From JABFXX01 sp964419605 (GTDB lineage Bacteria; Myxococcota_A; Polyangia; Haliangiales; Haliangiaceae), in contig CAYQQM010000014.1 in NCBI GenBank assembly GCA_964419605.1, forward strand, positions 1-64,000: a stretch of 64,000 bases of DNA, given 5' to 3'. The notes below the pieces were generated by a model. It did not search any database, was not told the origin of the DNA, and saw only the letters and a program-made list of their open reading frames with translations. Positions 34,592 through 43,395 of this stretch are shown one piece after another. The position numbers were made by a program, and so were the translations under genes. How positions within the stretch are numbered: the first letter of the stretch is position 1; every line of letters starts with the position of its first letter.

Positions 34592-36951
34592 TCGAGAACA
34601 CCGTACCAGACAACGGCCTGCACGTAGCTGAGCGCACGCACCTGGTCGCAGATCGCAGCAACCGCTGCGTCGTCGGAGATGGAAATCACAAACCCGAGGT
34701 GAATCGTCGCTACAGCGCTGTCTTGACCCGACGATGGGCACTCTGCCCGGCTCTGCACTGCCAGACCTGCCCGACGCACAAGGCTATCGATTCGACGAAC
34801 CAGCCCTGGATGTTCCTCGGCAGTGACCCGAACGAAGTGGCGCCTTGCGGGCGCCGCCGCTGCAGCTACTTCGCGGGGCGCCGGCCACTGCACCGAGTTG
34901 TCCTGTGCAAGATCGATGAGATCTCCCAAGATGGCCGTTGCAGCCGGTAGCGCTCCGGCTCCCTTGCCGAACAGCGACAGATCTCCTGATGCCGCGGTTT
35001 TCATATAGACGGCGTTGTATTCCTCCTCAACCGAGGCAAGGAGATGCCAGTCCGGAAGCAGAACGGGCTCGACTGCCGCGGCGATCACGTCGATCGGCGG
35101 CGCGCATCCGTCCAATGTCGCCGGCCGCTCCGGTTGCCCAGCGCGCGCTGCATGGGCGAGGAGTCGGATTCGAAACCCTAATGTTTCCGCCATAATACAG
35201 TCGGCCGGCACAAGCTCGCGAATCCCTCGCACAGGCAGCGCAGAGGGTGGAATCCACGCGCCGAAAGCGCGATAGGCGAGGATGGACAACTTCGCCGCCG
35301 CTTCGTGACCATCTATGTCGTCTGCCGGATCGGCCTCGGTGAGGCCAAGCGCTTGGGCTTCGCCGAGCGCTCGTTCGAGAGAGAGCTCATCCTGCTCGAG
35401 GCGAGTGATCACGAAGTTGCAGGTACCGTTCACGATCGCCTGCAGCGCTTCGATCTCGTCGGCGCGATGCGACAGGTGGCGGATGATCGGCAGCGCTGCC
35501 GCCGCGGCGGCCTCACATAAGAGCGGAGTCTCGGTGCGCTGCGCCAGCGCGCCCAGCGCAGCCAACCGCTTGGCTAGCAGCGCTTTGTTGGCGGTCACCA
35601 CCGGCTTTCCCGCCGCCAGAGCTGCGACCAACGCGGGTTCCACATCCTCGCCGCCGGCGACTTCGACGATGACATCGACTTCAGGATCGGCCACCAACTC
35701 GATCGGACGCGTGATGCGCGGAATCTTGGCAGCAAGCGGCGGCCGCAGCTTGTCCGCGTCGCGCACGGCGAGTTTCGTAACCCGAAATTTCACGCGATAG
35801 CGAACGGCCAGCGCCGCCTCTTGGCGCGCGAGTAGCTCGAGTACGCCACTGCCCACAGTGCCGCATCCGATCATACCCACCCGAATTTCCCGAAGCGGAC
35901 GCGCTCCAGCGGCCGCGATGCGCGGTGCTCGCACCGGGCCGAGAAATCCCGTGTCGCGGATCAGCGTCGCCAACTTGCGTTGGTCGGCGAGAAATGCGTC
36001 GTGGCCAAATTCCGACTCGAGTTTCCACAACGACGCGGTTGCCCCGGCGGCTTGAAGCTCGCGGTAGAGTTCGTGCTGAAGCGCGTATGGGAACAGCAAG
36101 TCGCCCGGAACGGCAATAATGAGCACCTCGGCGGCAACGCTTGCAAGGTCCTTGCGCGGGTTCGAAAAATGCGTGCGATCGATCGCTTCGCTGAGGAGCA
36201 TGAACGTCCGCAGCGGAAAACGCGCCGCGAACCGCTTGCCATGGTGATCTAAGTACTCGGCGATCGGCGGATTCGTGAGTTCGGGGAGCAGCACGCCAAA
36301 CCGCGTATCGAGCTCGTCGCGGCCGCGGTAGGTCAGCATGCCGAGCTGCCGCGCTCGCTGCATGCCGGTGGTAACGTCATCGCGCTTAAGTCCGTCGCGG
36401 ACCAGCTCGCGCTGCAGGTGGCGCGTTGCGGTACCCCACGCGTCCGGGCGAAGGCCCGCCGAAATGGTAACGAGCTTGGCGACCCGCTCGGGGTGCCGCA
36501 CCGCAAGCGCAATTCCCACCAGACCGCCAAGGCTCGCGCCGAGATACGTTACAGGAGTGGTCACGCCAATGCCTTCGAGCCAGGCGGCAAACAAATCGGC
36601 GAGCCCCAACGCGGATAGCGGCGGCAGCGATCCTTCGTCGAAGCCGCGCCACGTCGAGCCGTGACCCGGCCAACACAAGCACACGAGAGTCGAGCGCTCG
36701 AGGTCGATCAAGCCTTCGCCGCGCAACGCCGGCCACCACGCCTCGTTGTCGTCGCCGCCAAACGGATATGGCGACGCAGTAATTCCGCCGACGATAGCGA
36801 CTACTGGCGCGGTCCCAAGTTCCGCGCCTGCGATCGTACCGGCCAGCTCAACGTCGACCAGGCGATGACCTTCGACCATCATCTCGGCGCAACGCACAAC
36901 CCCGCGCCGAGGAGTAACCTCTGAAGCCGGGGCCATCGCTATCGCGGACAT
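34588..36951 (-). CDS. MetX (homoserine O-acetyltransferase) - homoserine dehydrogenase fusion
   Basis: 787 aa from the ATG at 36949-36951. Residues about 25-335 are an alpha/beta-hydrolase of the MetX type: nucleophile Ser140 in YLGASLGG, Asp284 in VPGDLLFPY and His317 in EFGHDAF. Residues about 355-700 are homoserine dehydrogenase: Rossmann GMIGCGTVGSG, VVTANKALLA, NGTCNFVITRLEQ and EADPADDIDGHEAAAKL. The C-terminal ~75 residues look like an ACT domain. The two steps are consecutive: aspartate semialdehyde to homoserine, then O-acetylhomoserine. The downstream PLP enzyme is the next step. The gene is divergent from the sigma factor (111-bp gap). Confidence 0.9.
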   Translation of the reverse strand: MSAIAMAPASEVTPRRGVVRCAEMMVEGHRLVDVELAGTIAGAELGTAPVVAIVGGITASPYPFGGDDNEAWWPALRGEGLIDLERSTLVCLCWPGHGSTWRGFDEGSLPPLSALGLADLFAAWLEGIGVTTPVTYLGASLGGLVGIALAVRHPERVAKLVTISAGLRPDAWGTATRHLQRELVRDGLKRDDVTTGMQRARQLGMLTYRGRDELDTRFGVLLPELTNPPIAEYLDHHGKRFAARFPLRTFMLLSEAIDRTHFSNPRKDLASVAAEVLIIAVPGDLLFPYALQHELYRELQAAGATASLWKLESEFGHDAFLADQRKLATLIRDTGFLGPVRAPRIAAAGARPLREIRVGMIGCGTVGSGVLELLARQEAALAVRYRVKFRVTKLAVRDADKLRPPLAAKIPRITRPIELVADPEVDVIVEVAGGEDVEPALVAALAAGKPVVTANKALLAKRLAALGALAQRTETPLLCEAAAAAALPIIRHLSHRADEIEALQAIVNGTCNFVITRLEQDELSLERALGEAQALGLTEADPADDIDGHEAAAKLSILAYRAFGAWIPPSALPVRGIRELVPADCIMAETLGFRIRLLAHAARAGQPERPATLDGCAPPIDVIAAAVEPVLLPDWHLLASVEEEYNAVYMKTAASGDLSLFGKGAGALPAATAILGDLIDLAQDNSVQWPAPREVAAAAAPARRHFVRVTAEEHPGLVRRIDSLVRRAGLAVQSRAECPSSGQDSAVATIHLGFVISISDDAAVAAICDQVRALSYVQAVVWYGVLE

Positions 36952-37062
36952 GTGTCCAGGATACTGGATCACTCTCGGCATGAGGTCAAATGCGGAGTAG
37001 GCATCCGCGTGCGCCCAGCCAGCGCAACGGCGAAACGCAGTGTATATTGCCGCCGTGTGGCG

Positions 37063-37689
37063 ATGACTGCGACGGAGTGGTCGGACCGCGACCTGTTTCT
37101 CAAGTGGCACAGCGGCGACGCAAAGGCTGGTGAAGTGCTCTTTGAACGCCACTTCGACAGCATCTATCGTTTTTTTGAAACCAAGTGCCCAAATGAAGCC
37201 GACGAGCTGGTGCAAGCGACGTTTCTCGCGTGCCTGCGCGGTCGCGATGCGTTCCGCCACGATGCCAGCTTCCGCACCTACTTGTTTGCGATCGCTCGCA
37301 ACCAATTGTATGGGTTTTTGCGGGCCCGTCAGCGCGATCGCGTCGTCGACTTTGAACTGTCGTCGATCGCCGAGCTAACTTCCACCGCCGGGAGCAAGCT
37401 TGCTCGCCACGAGCAACATCAGCAATTGTTGGCCGCCCTGCGCAGCCTGCCGCTCGAAGCGCAAACGCTGTTGGAGCTGCACTACATGCAGGACATGCAG
37501 ATCGCCGAACTGGCCGAAGTTTTCGAAGCCCCCGCCGTGACGATCCGCAGTCGGCTGCATCGCGCCCGCAAGCAGCTCCGCGAGCTGCTTGAGAAAAATC
37601 AGGATGTGGCCCGCTCGGTTGTGGAAACACTAGAATCGATGGACGAGTGGGGGAAGGAACAGGTCAAGCAGATCGTAAGTAAGGCGTAA
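37063..37689 (+). CDS. ECF-type RNA polymerase sigma factor
   Basis: 208 aa from ATG 37063 (GTG 37057 is an alternative). Sigma region 2: LFERHFDSIYRFFETKCPNEADELVQATFLACLRGRDAFRHDASFRTYLFAIARNQLYGFLRA. Sigma region 4: ALRSLPLEAQTLLELHYMQDMQIAELAEVFEAPAVTIRSRLHRARKQLRELL. No anti-sigma gene adjoins it. It lies directly before the ADYC/kinase module, which may be its regulon (inference). A short hairpin overlaps its stop codon. Confidence 0.9.
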   Translation: MTATEWSDRDLFLKWHSGDAKAGEVLFERHFDSIYRFFETKCPNEADELVQATFLACLRGRDAFRHDASFRTYLFAIARNQLYGFLRARQRDRVVDFELSSIAELTSTAGSKLARHEQHQQLLAALRSLPLEAQTLLELHYMQDMQIAELAEVFEAPAVTIRSRLHRARKQLRELLEKNQDVARSVVETLESMDEWGKEQVKQIVSKA

Positions 37690-37703
37690 TCTACTGAGAT
37701 TAC
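37686..37703 (+). terminator. Possible terminator hairpin at the sigma-factor stop
   Basis: GTAATCT (37686-37692) and AGATTAC (37697-37703) pair perfectly around ACTG, followed by ACCAATTTT and, 20 nt later, a run of seven T. The stem is AU-rich, so termination may be weak. Confidence 0.4.
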
Positions 37704-37752
37704 ACCAATTTTCAGGTCTGGCGTTTTTTTACATTTCCATGCAACGCAGCCC

Positions 37753-37791
37753 TGGGTTTGGCAACTACCGCTACGCGAGGAAACCATGACC
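37753..37791 (+). repeat. 39-bp leader block, copy A
   Basis: Identical at all 39 positions to 42046-42084. It runs from TGGGTTTGGCAACTACC through GCGAGGAAACC, a ribosome-binding site, into the start codon of ADYC gene A. Similarity continues upstream through a T-run and TTTCAGG. It may be only a duplicate leader or a shared control element. Confidence 0.85.
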
Positions 37792-39039
37792 TATCGAATC
37801 GTTTTGCTGTCGTTGTTTGGCGCCCCAGCCTTTGTGGCCGGCTGTGTTCAAGCATCCCAACCATCGAATGAGTCCATTCAACAGGACCTGCGATGCAAGG
37901 ATTGGGGATGTGGATACAACTCCCCGGTTGTCGATACCGACAAGGGCTTCCACGAGCTCAATTTGGCGGGCCTGCCGAACGCAGCGAATTTGAGTCTTCA
38001 CAACCCGCCGTTGCTATTGGCAGGTCAACGGTACCAGCTCGCCACCACCAACAATCAATTCGTCGGCTGGCGATGGGATTGGAACCTGACCCCTACGGTG
38101 AAGTCAGGCCAGGACCTTCTTGGGGCCGAAATCTTGATCGATACGCCCGATCTGCAGCCCGCGTACGCGATTGTGATCAAATCAGTGCGCACGATGAAGT
38201 TCCCGTTCCACGTGATCGATCCGTTAAACAACTTCAAGTTCCCTCGGCGGCCTGATGAACTTGAAGTGTACGAGTTGGGGTGGAGGAATCTTGCACCGGG
38301 TGCTCCCAGTCCAGCGCACGACAATCTGTGCAGCAGCCCTCCCTACCATCTCGCGAACGATCCCAATTCCTTCAACGAGCTGCTGGGAATGAATCCGCAT
38401 GAAGCGCTGATATTTGTCGGCGATCGAGTCGACGTAGCCTCGAAAACTATGAGTTCTGAAGCGGATCCAACGTGGTTCAACATCGGCTGCGCAGGAGATA
38501 CGTTGCCCAAGCTTCACTTGACGCGCAACACGCTCGCTTCAGCGACATGGTTGGCGCCAGCCGTGAAGCATTCCAAACGCCAAGCGACGCTCAAGTTGCT
38601 TGCCGCGGACTACTGCGGAACAGGCCGAGCATTCACAGTTCCGTGGCAACCGTTGGACTGGAAGGGTCATAGCGACGACGCAGTCAGCGAATTTTTCAAG
38701 AACCCGCCGCTCGTTGGAATCGAAGCGAGATGGGACGAGTACGGCGCGACCTGTCTGTCCAAGCCGCGAATGCAGATCAGCACCCTAGATTCGGCCAAGG
38801 ACCTGTTTCCGGACCCATCGGCGCTCCGGGCCGAGATCGACGCTGAATGCGAACGAGCTGGACGACAACCTCTGCCTCCGTGCGATCCAGAGGATCCCGA
38901 AGCCTTGGAAGACGGATTGCGGGTCAGCGCCCATCCCGACCAAGCGTCAGCCACGGATCCGCAGGTCGTGGATGGTTCATCGGTATTCAGACCGCTTACC
39001 CCCAGCAGTCTCGAGAGAACTCTTAGGCCGCTATGGTAG
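37786..39039 (+). CDS. ADYC-domain lipoprotein A
   Basis: 417 aa with a lipoprotein signal (FVAGCVQ). The mature part opens with CKDWGCGYNSPVVD, continues with a beta domain, and holds the signature AADYCGTGRAFTVPWQPLDWKG in its second half, which gives the ADYC family its name. Many cysteines fit an extracytoplasmic disulfide-rich fold. Nothing in it points to a catalytic role. It is convergent with kinase A and is one half of a duplicated module. Confidence 0.82.
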   Translation: MTYRIVLLSLFGAPAFVAGCVQASQPSNESIQQDLRCKDWGCGYNSPVVDTDKGFHELNLAGLPNAANLSLHNPPLLLAGQRYQLATTNNQFVGWRWDWNLTPTVKSGQDLLGAEILIDTPDLQPAYAIVIKSVRTMKFPFHVIDPLNNFKFPRRPDELEVYELGWRNLAPGAPSPAHDNLCSSPPYHLANDPNSFNELLGMNPHEALIFVGDRVDVASKTMSSEADPTWFNIGCAGDTLPKLHLTRNTLASATWLAPAVKHSKRQATLKLLAADYCGTGRAFTVPWQPLDWKGHSDDAVSEFFKNPPLVGIEARWDEYGATCLSKPRMQISTLDSAKDLFPDPSALRAEIDAECERAGRQPLPPCDPEDPEALEDGLRVSAHPDQASATDPQVVDGSSVFRPLTPSSLERTLRPLW

Positions 39040-39058
39040 CGGCCGCACCCGTAGGCGG

Positions 39059-41647
39059 CTACTCACCGAAGATGCGCGCTAGCTCGGCGATTTCGCGGTC
39101 GTATCCACCCGCTTTGCGGTACCAACGGATCGCTGCTTCGGCGTAGCTGCGCGCTCGACCGGGGCTGGTTTCTGCCAACCGCCTTGCGAGCGTCGCTTGA
39201 ACAAAGGCGCGCCTGCGTTCCAGCACCGGTAGATCTTTGAGTGCGGCGAGAGCGTTCTGCCAGGCTCGGATCGACTCTGCATCGCGACCCAGTGCACCCT
39301 CGCTCAACGCTACCATCATCCAGGCGCTAGCACCGTCGCGCTGAATCCACCAGTCGGCAGCAGTCGATAGCTCGCGCGCCAGTTTGTACATGGCGTTGCG
39401 TGCGGCAGTGATTCTCGCGCGGTTCGCGGAGATCACGTCTGCGTAGGCACGTGCGATTCCGGCCTGCTGTGGTTCCCCGTTTGCGTGCGCTATCGCCATC
39501 GCCGCCCGCGCGGCCCCCGCATCGCTTCGCTCAATGGCTAGCAAGCCTTCCTGGTAGGCGCACTGCGCTCGTAGCTGCGAATGCCAGTCAGGAATGGCGC
39601 TGCAAGTTTGGGCAACCAAGCGCGCGGACCTAACGGGATCCGGCGTGAAAAGTGCCAATTGAATGCGGGCTTTGATGGTATCTGGGTGCTCCGGGCCCAG
39701 CTGCGATTGCTGGCTATCCAAGGCGCGTTGACTGAGTTCAACTCGCCGGGCCGGCTCGTCCTCCACCAACGCGAGGTTTAGCAGCACCGCGGTGAGCTCG
39801 ATATCCTGCGCGCGGTCTCCCAGAGGCGGCCGCCACGCCTCGAGCGCTTGGCGCAGCAAATGCTTCGCACCTGCGAGGTCATTGCTGACGATTTGCCCGG
39901 CAGCTAGGTTGTTGTAGAGCAGCGCGCGAGCAAACCGACCGGAGGGTCCGGTGCGAACCGCCACGTCTTCGACCAACTGTCGTTCGCGGTCCGCAGGCTC
40001 AAAATCCTCCTCGCGCGAAGCGACAAACCACGCGCGCGCATAGGCTTCGACCGCAAGGACGTCGTCGCCAACGCGTAGCGCCTCGTGAAATGCTTGGTCC
40101 AATAGCTCCCACGCGAAACCGCTATCCGCTAGCGCATGGGCCCAGCCTTGGACCATGGTGGCACGAGCCACTAGAGGAATGTAGCGGGTCTCCGCAGCCG
40201 CCACGGCCGCGGACGTCGCAACCTCGATCGCGCGCGGACTGGCAGCGAGCGCAAGCATGCGCGACCGCTCAACTGCCGCCGCAACCTCGGTGACTCTGGC
40301 GGCAACGGCCTGCGGCGGCGGTGGAACCGCGAGAGCATCCTCGGCCGCACACCCCGCCGCGCTGGGAAGCGACCGCGCAGCGATGAGCGCATTTTCGAGT
40401 TTGTCGGCAGTCACTTCGGTCGCGATCTCGATCGCAGTCGTGAATGCCGCTTCAGATCGACTCAAGCACCGGAGGCGCTGCTCGTACAGCGCTTCTGGAA
40501 TCATACCTTGATTGTGAGCGAGGCAAGCGTCCGCGCGCGCCTCCGACCAAGCTGTTGCATAGTGGGTGAGTTCGTCGACCAGGCGCGGGGCCTCATGAGT
40601 GCCGAACTCACCGAGCGTGTGCATGTGGTCGGTTAGCGTCTGGCGGGCTGCCGGATTCCAAATCGTTAAAATCTGATTCCCCGCATCGCGACACCGGGAT
40701 CCGGGTGGCTCTGTCGACCGCGCGCGTCCAATCGCAAACGCCAGCGCGATGCCACTTGCGGTTGCCACAACCACTCCGCGTCGTCGCCAGCGTCGAAACG
40801 GATCATTGTCTAACGCCGCGGCGAGCGCATCCATCGTCGGAAATCTGGAGGCGGGGTCTGTCTCGGTACCGCGGCTAACGATCGCATCGAGCCAGCCCGG
40901 AACGGAGCGGCCCCCAACACCGTGCAGCGCCTCGCGCAACGACGTACAACACGCGTACTGATCAACGGCCGCCGTGATGACCAATCCCGCCGCCTGCTCG
41001 GGCGCCATGTAGCGGGGTGTACCGGCGATTCCTCCCGCTGCCGCCTCTCCCACGGCGAGACCAAAATCCAATACGCGAACCCGACCATCCTCCCCGCGAA
41101 TCGCATTTTCGGGCTTGAAGTCTCGATGGATCACACCGGCGCGGTGCGCAGCTCCCAATCCAGCACAGACTTGGCGATACACCTGCACGATCTCCTGCGT
41201 GGAATGCTCGCCCTGGCATAGCTCGCGCAACGTTGCGCCGCGCACCCACTCCATCACCAGATAGACCTGATCATCGATGACCCCTACGTCGTAGATCGGC
41301 ACGACGTTGGGGTGTGACAGCTTCGCCAGCGCCTGGCCTTCGCGCTGGATCTGGTCGCGGGCACTTTTCACCGTCGCCCGCACCAGTTTGATCGCTACGC
41401 GGCGTTCGAGCTCGGGATCCCAGGCGCTCCAAACCACGCCCATGCCGCCGCGGCCCGCCTGCTCGAGCAGGCGATAGCGCCCGATGTCGACTCGGTGTTC
41501 ACTAGCAAATAGCGCGTTCGCGATTCGAGCCTTCGCGACCGATCGCGTTAGCCGAGTGGTCGCGTCCTCCCCCGCGGCACGCATATCGCCGATCCGCTCG
41601 GCCAGCTCATCCTTGCCAGTCGTCTCATCGAGATCCACGCGCGTCAT
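39059..41647 (-). CDS. Ser/Thr protein kinase with TPR-like C-terminal region (copy A)
   Basis: 862 aa from ATG 41647; an upstream extension to 42151 is not supported by the paralogue. The kinase domain spans about 57-285: GRGGMG loop (65-70), Lys87 (AIKLVR), HRDFKPEN (174-181), DFG (194-196) and APE (215-217). A membrane helix (about 290-308) is followed by ~550 residues of helical, TPR-like repeats (LLYNNLAAGQIVSNDLAGAKHLLRQALEAW). It is a transmembrane signalling kinase, probably reading the envelope. Paralogue of 43396-46014. Confidence 0.9.
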   Translation of the reverse strand: MTRVDLDETTGKDELAERIGDMRAAGEDATTRLTRSVAKARIANALFASEHRVDIGRYRLLEQAGRGGMGVVWSAWDPELERRVAIKLVRATVKSARDQIQREGQALAKLSHPNVVPIYDVGVIDDQVYLVMEWVRGATLRELCQGEHSTQEIVQVYRQVCAGLGAAHRAGVIHRDFKPENAIRGEDGRVRVLDFGLAVGEAAAGGIAGTPRYMAPEQAAGLVITAAVDQYACCTSLREALHGVGGRSVPGWLDAIVSRGTETDPASRFPTMDALAAALDNDPFRRWRRRGVVVATASGIALAFAIGRARSTEPPGSRCRDAGNQILTIWNPAARQTLTDHMHTLGEFGTHEAPRLVDELTHYATAWSEARADACLAHNQGMIPEALYEQRLRCLSRSEAAFTTAIEIATEVTADKLENALIAARSLPSAAGCAAEDALAVPPPPQAVAARVTEVAAAVERSRMLALAASPRAIEVATSAAVAAAETRYIPLVARATMVQGWAHALADSGFAWELLDQAFHEALRVGDDVLAVEAYARAWFVASREEDFEPADRERQLVEDVAVRTGPSGRFARALLYNNLAAGQIVSNDLAGAKHLLRQALEAWRPPLGDRAQDIELTAVLLNLALVEDEPARRVELSQRALDSQQSQLGPEHPDTIKARIQLALFTPDPVRSARLVAQTCSAIPDWHSQLRAQCAYQEGLLAIERSDAGAARAAMAIAHANGEPQQAGIARAYADVISANRARITAARNAMYKLARELSTAADWWIQRDGASAWMMVALSEGALGRDAESIRAWQNALAALKDLPVLERRRAFVQATLARRLAETSPGRARSYAEAAIRWYRKAGGYDREIAELARIFGE

Positions 41648-42078
41648 CCCGTGGGGGCAGTGTATCGCGCTGAGCCGCGCCCAGGATTGCTTCGCGCTTC
41701 GTCGTTGCTCTTCAAGAGCCGACCTGTTCAGCTCGTGGTGCAAATTCCGCTGTGGGTCGACCAGGAGGATCTCTACGCAACTGTCGGTCCTCGGGCACGC
41801 GACACTGTGGAGAGCGAGCGCGTGGTGCACTTCCGGATGGCGGACTTGGGACCGCCGAGCCTCCTGCCGCTCCGCAACTGAAGTCGGAGGGCGGATTGCA
41901 CCCAGGCTCGCGTAGCCAACCACCTTTTGGAGCACAGCGGGGAAGGAGCCGATCACGTCGAGCGTAGATCGGTTATAATTCTCGGATATTCCCCAGGATT
42001 TCAGGCCCGCTGTTTTTTTTCCATATTTCTGCGCAACACGGGCTTTGGGTTTGGCAACTACCGCTACGCGAGGAAACC
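41648..42078. other. Intergenic region between kinase A and ADYC gene B
   Basis: 430 bp. It holds the leader of ADYC gene B (T-run, TTTCAGG and the 39-bp block) and TATAAT at 41974-41979, a possible -10 box. A 76-codon frame (GTG 41651 to 41881, plus strand) has coding-like third-base GC, but it matches nothing I know and overlaps the kinase start region by position only; a real gene there is possible but weakly supported. Confidence 0.4.
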
Positions 42079-42084
42079 ATGACC
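42046..42084 (+). repeat. 39-bp leader block, copy B
   Basis: Exact copy of 37753-37791, in the same position relative to the ATG of the second ADYC gene (42079). Confidence 0.85.
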
Positions 42085-43377
42085 GATCGAATTGCTTCAT
42101 TTTCGCTACTTGGCGCCGCCCTGGCGGCCAGCTGCGCACAATCCCCAACAACGATCGAACCCATCGCGCGGGGATGTAAGGACTGGAGATGCGGCTCCAA
42201 TTCGCCGGTCATCGATAACGACATGGGGTTCCATGACCTCCATCTCAGGGGAAAACCTAATGAAGCGGGCCTATATCTCCACCATCCCTCCCTGGTTTCG
42301 GGGGAACGGCAGTTTGACCTCGCGATTGAAAACAATCGGATCGTTGGTCAGCACAACGGGGTGACGAAGCTGTCAGGATCGGCCCTTCTCGGGGCTGAGA
42401 TTTTGATCGATACGATCGCCACCGATGACCCGTCACCGGCTTACAAGATTCGGATCGACAGCGTCCGGTCAGAAACTTTCGCGTTTCCTTTGACTACGAT
42501 GGAGCAGGTTGAGCTCTATGTGTTTCGCCGGAGCAAGGCGGATCCCACGACCAACCCGGACCCGAATACCACGGCGGACGCGGGCACCTCGGCGGACGCA
42601 GATACTACGCCAGATGCCGGCCCTACTCCCGAGACAGGCACTACGACGGACGCCGGCCCTACTCCCGAGACAGGCACCACTACGGACGCATCCATAGACG
42701 CCGGCACCTCCGAGGAGGTGGGCACCATCGCCAGGACTAAGAGCGGCTCCAGCAACCTGTGCTCCAACCCGCCGTTCTATCTCCTAAGGTACGGTGCGCC
42801 GGACGAACCTCACGCAGCAGCGTATTCCGAGCTGCTTAGAATGAATCCCGAAGAAGCACTGGTGTTCGCCGGTGATCGCATCGATGCGACGCGCAAAACG
42901 ATGAGCGAACGTGCGGACCCGTTGTGGTTCAATTTTGGCTGCGCGAGTCATGCGCTGGCAAAGCTTTTCATGACGCGCAACACCATAGCGTCGACCGAAC
43001 CATCGTTTATGGCTCCCGATCACGCCATGCGGCAGGCAACGCTCAAGCTGCTGGTCGCTGATTATTGCGGAACCGGAACCCCGTTTACGGTTGCTGGTCA
43101 GCTGCTCAATTGGAAGGGCTATGAGGCAGAGGCGAAGAGAGACTTCTACACTATGCCGAATATCAAGAATGTCGAGGCGCGTTGGAACGAAAACGGCGCG
43201 ATTTGCCTCGAGGAGCCGCGAGTAGAGTTTAGCGATCTAAAGGCGGCCCGATCCGAGTTTCCAAACGTGCGGCAGGCCATCAAGATCGAGTGTGGGCGCA
43301 ATCTACCAGTGTGCGCGACGAACACTCAAAGTTTGGAAAAGGGGTTGCGGATCAGTACCACCACGTATCCTCTGTAG
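42079..43377 (+). CDS. ADYC-domain lipoprotein B
   Basis: 432 aa paralogue of the protein at 37786. Shared blocks: SCAQ lipobox, CKDWRCGSNSPVIDNDMGFHDL, LLGAEILIDT, LCSNPPFYLL, MNPEEALVFAGDRIDATRKTMS, ATLKLLVADYCGTGTPFTV. It differs by a Thr/Pro/Asp-rich insert (about 155-215) that includes two 36-bp repeats; copy A lacks it. Convergent with kinase B, as A is with kinase A. Confidence 0.82.
   Translation: MTDRIASFSLLGAALAASCAQSPTTIEPIARGCKDWRCGSNSPVIDNDMGFHDLHLRGKPNEAGLYLHHPSLVSGERQFDLAIENNRIVGQHNGVTKLSGSALLGAEILIDTIATDDPSPAYKIRIDSVRSETFAFPLTTMEQVELYVFRRSKADPTTNPDPNTTADAGTSADADTTPDAGPTPETGTTTDAGPTPETGTTTDASIDAGTSEEVGTIARTKSGSSNLCSNPPFYLLRYGAPDEPHAAAYSELLRMNPEEALVFAGDRIDATRKTMSERADPLWFNFGCASHALAKLFMTRNTIASTEPSFMAPDHAMRQATLKLLVADYCGTGTPFTVAGQLLNWKGYEAEAKRDFYTMPNIKNVEARWNENGAICLEEPRVEFSDLKAARSEFPNVRQAIKIECGRNLPVCATNTQSLEKGLRISTTTYPL
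42616..42687 (+). repeat. Two 36-bp in-frame tandem repeats
   Basis: Two copies of a 36-bp unit encoding AGPTPETGTTTD inside ADYC gene B. The copies are nearly identical, so the expansion is recent; it lengthens a flexible linker. Confidence 0.85.
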
Positions 43378-43395
43378 GCGTCCCTTGTCCGGCGG

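Noticed and set aside
36952..37305. Upstream extension of the MetX-homoserine dehydrogenase frame
   Set aside because: Would overlap the sigma factor on the other strand; the ATG at 36951 precedes the first MetX-like residues.
41648..42151. Longer N-terminus for kinase A
   Set aside because: The paralogue starts at the equivalent of 41647 and the upstream residues have no counterpart.
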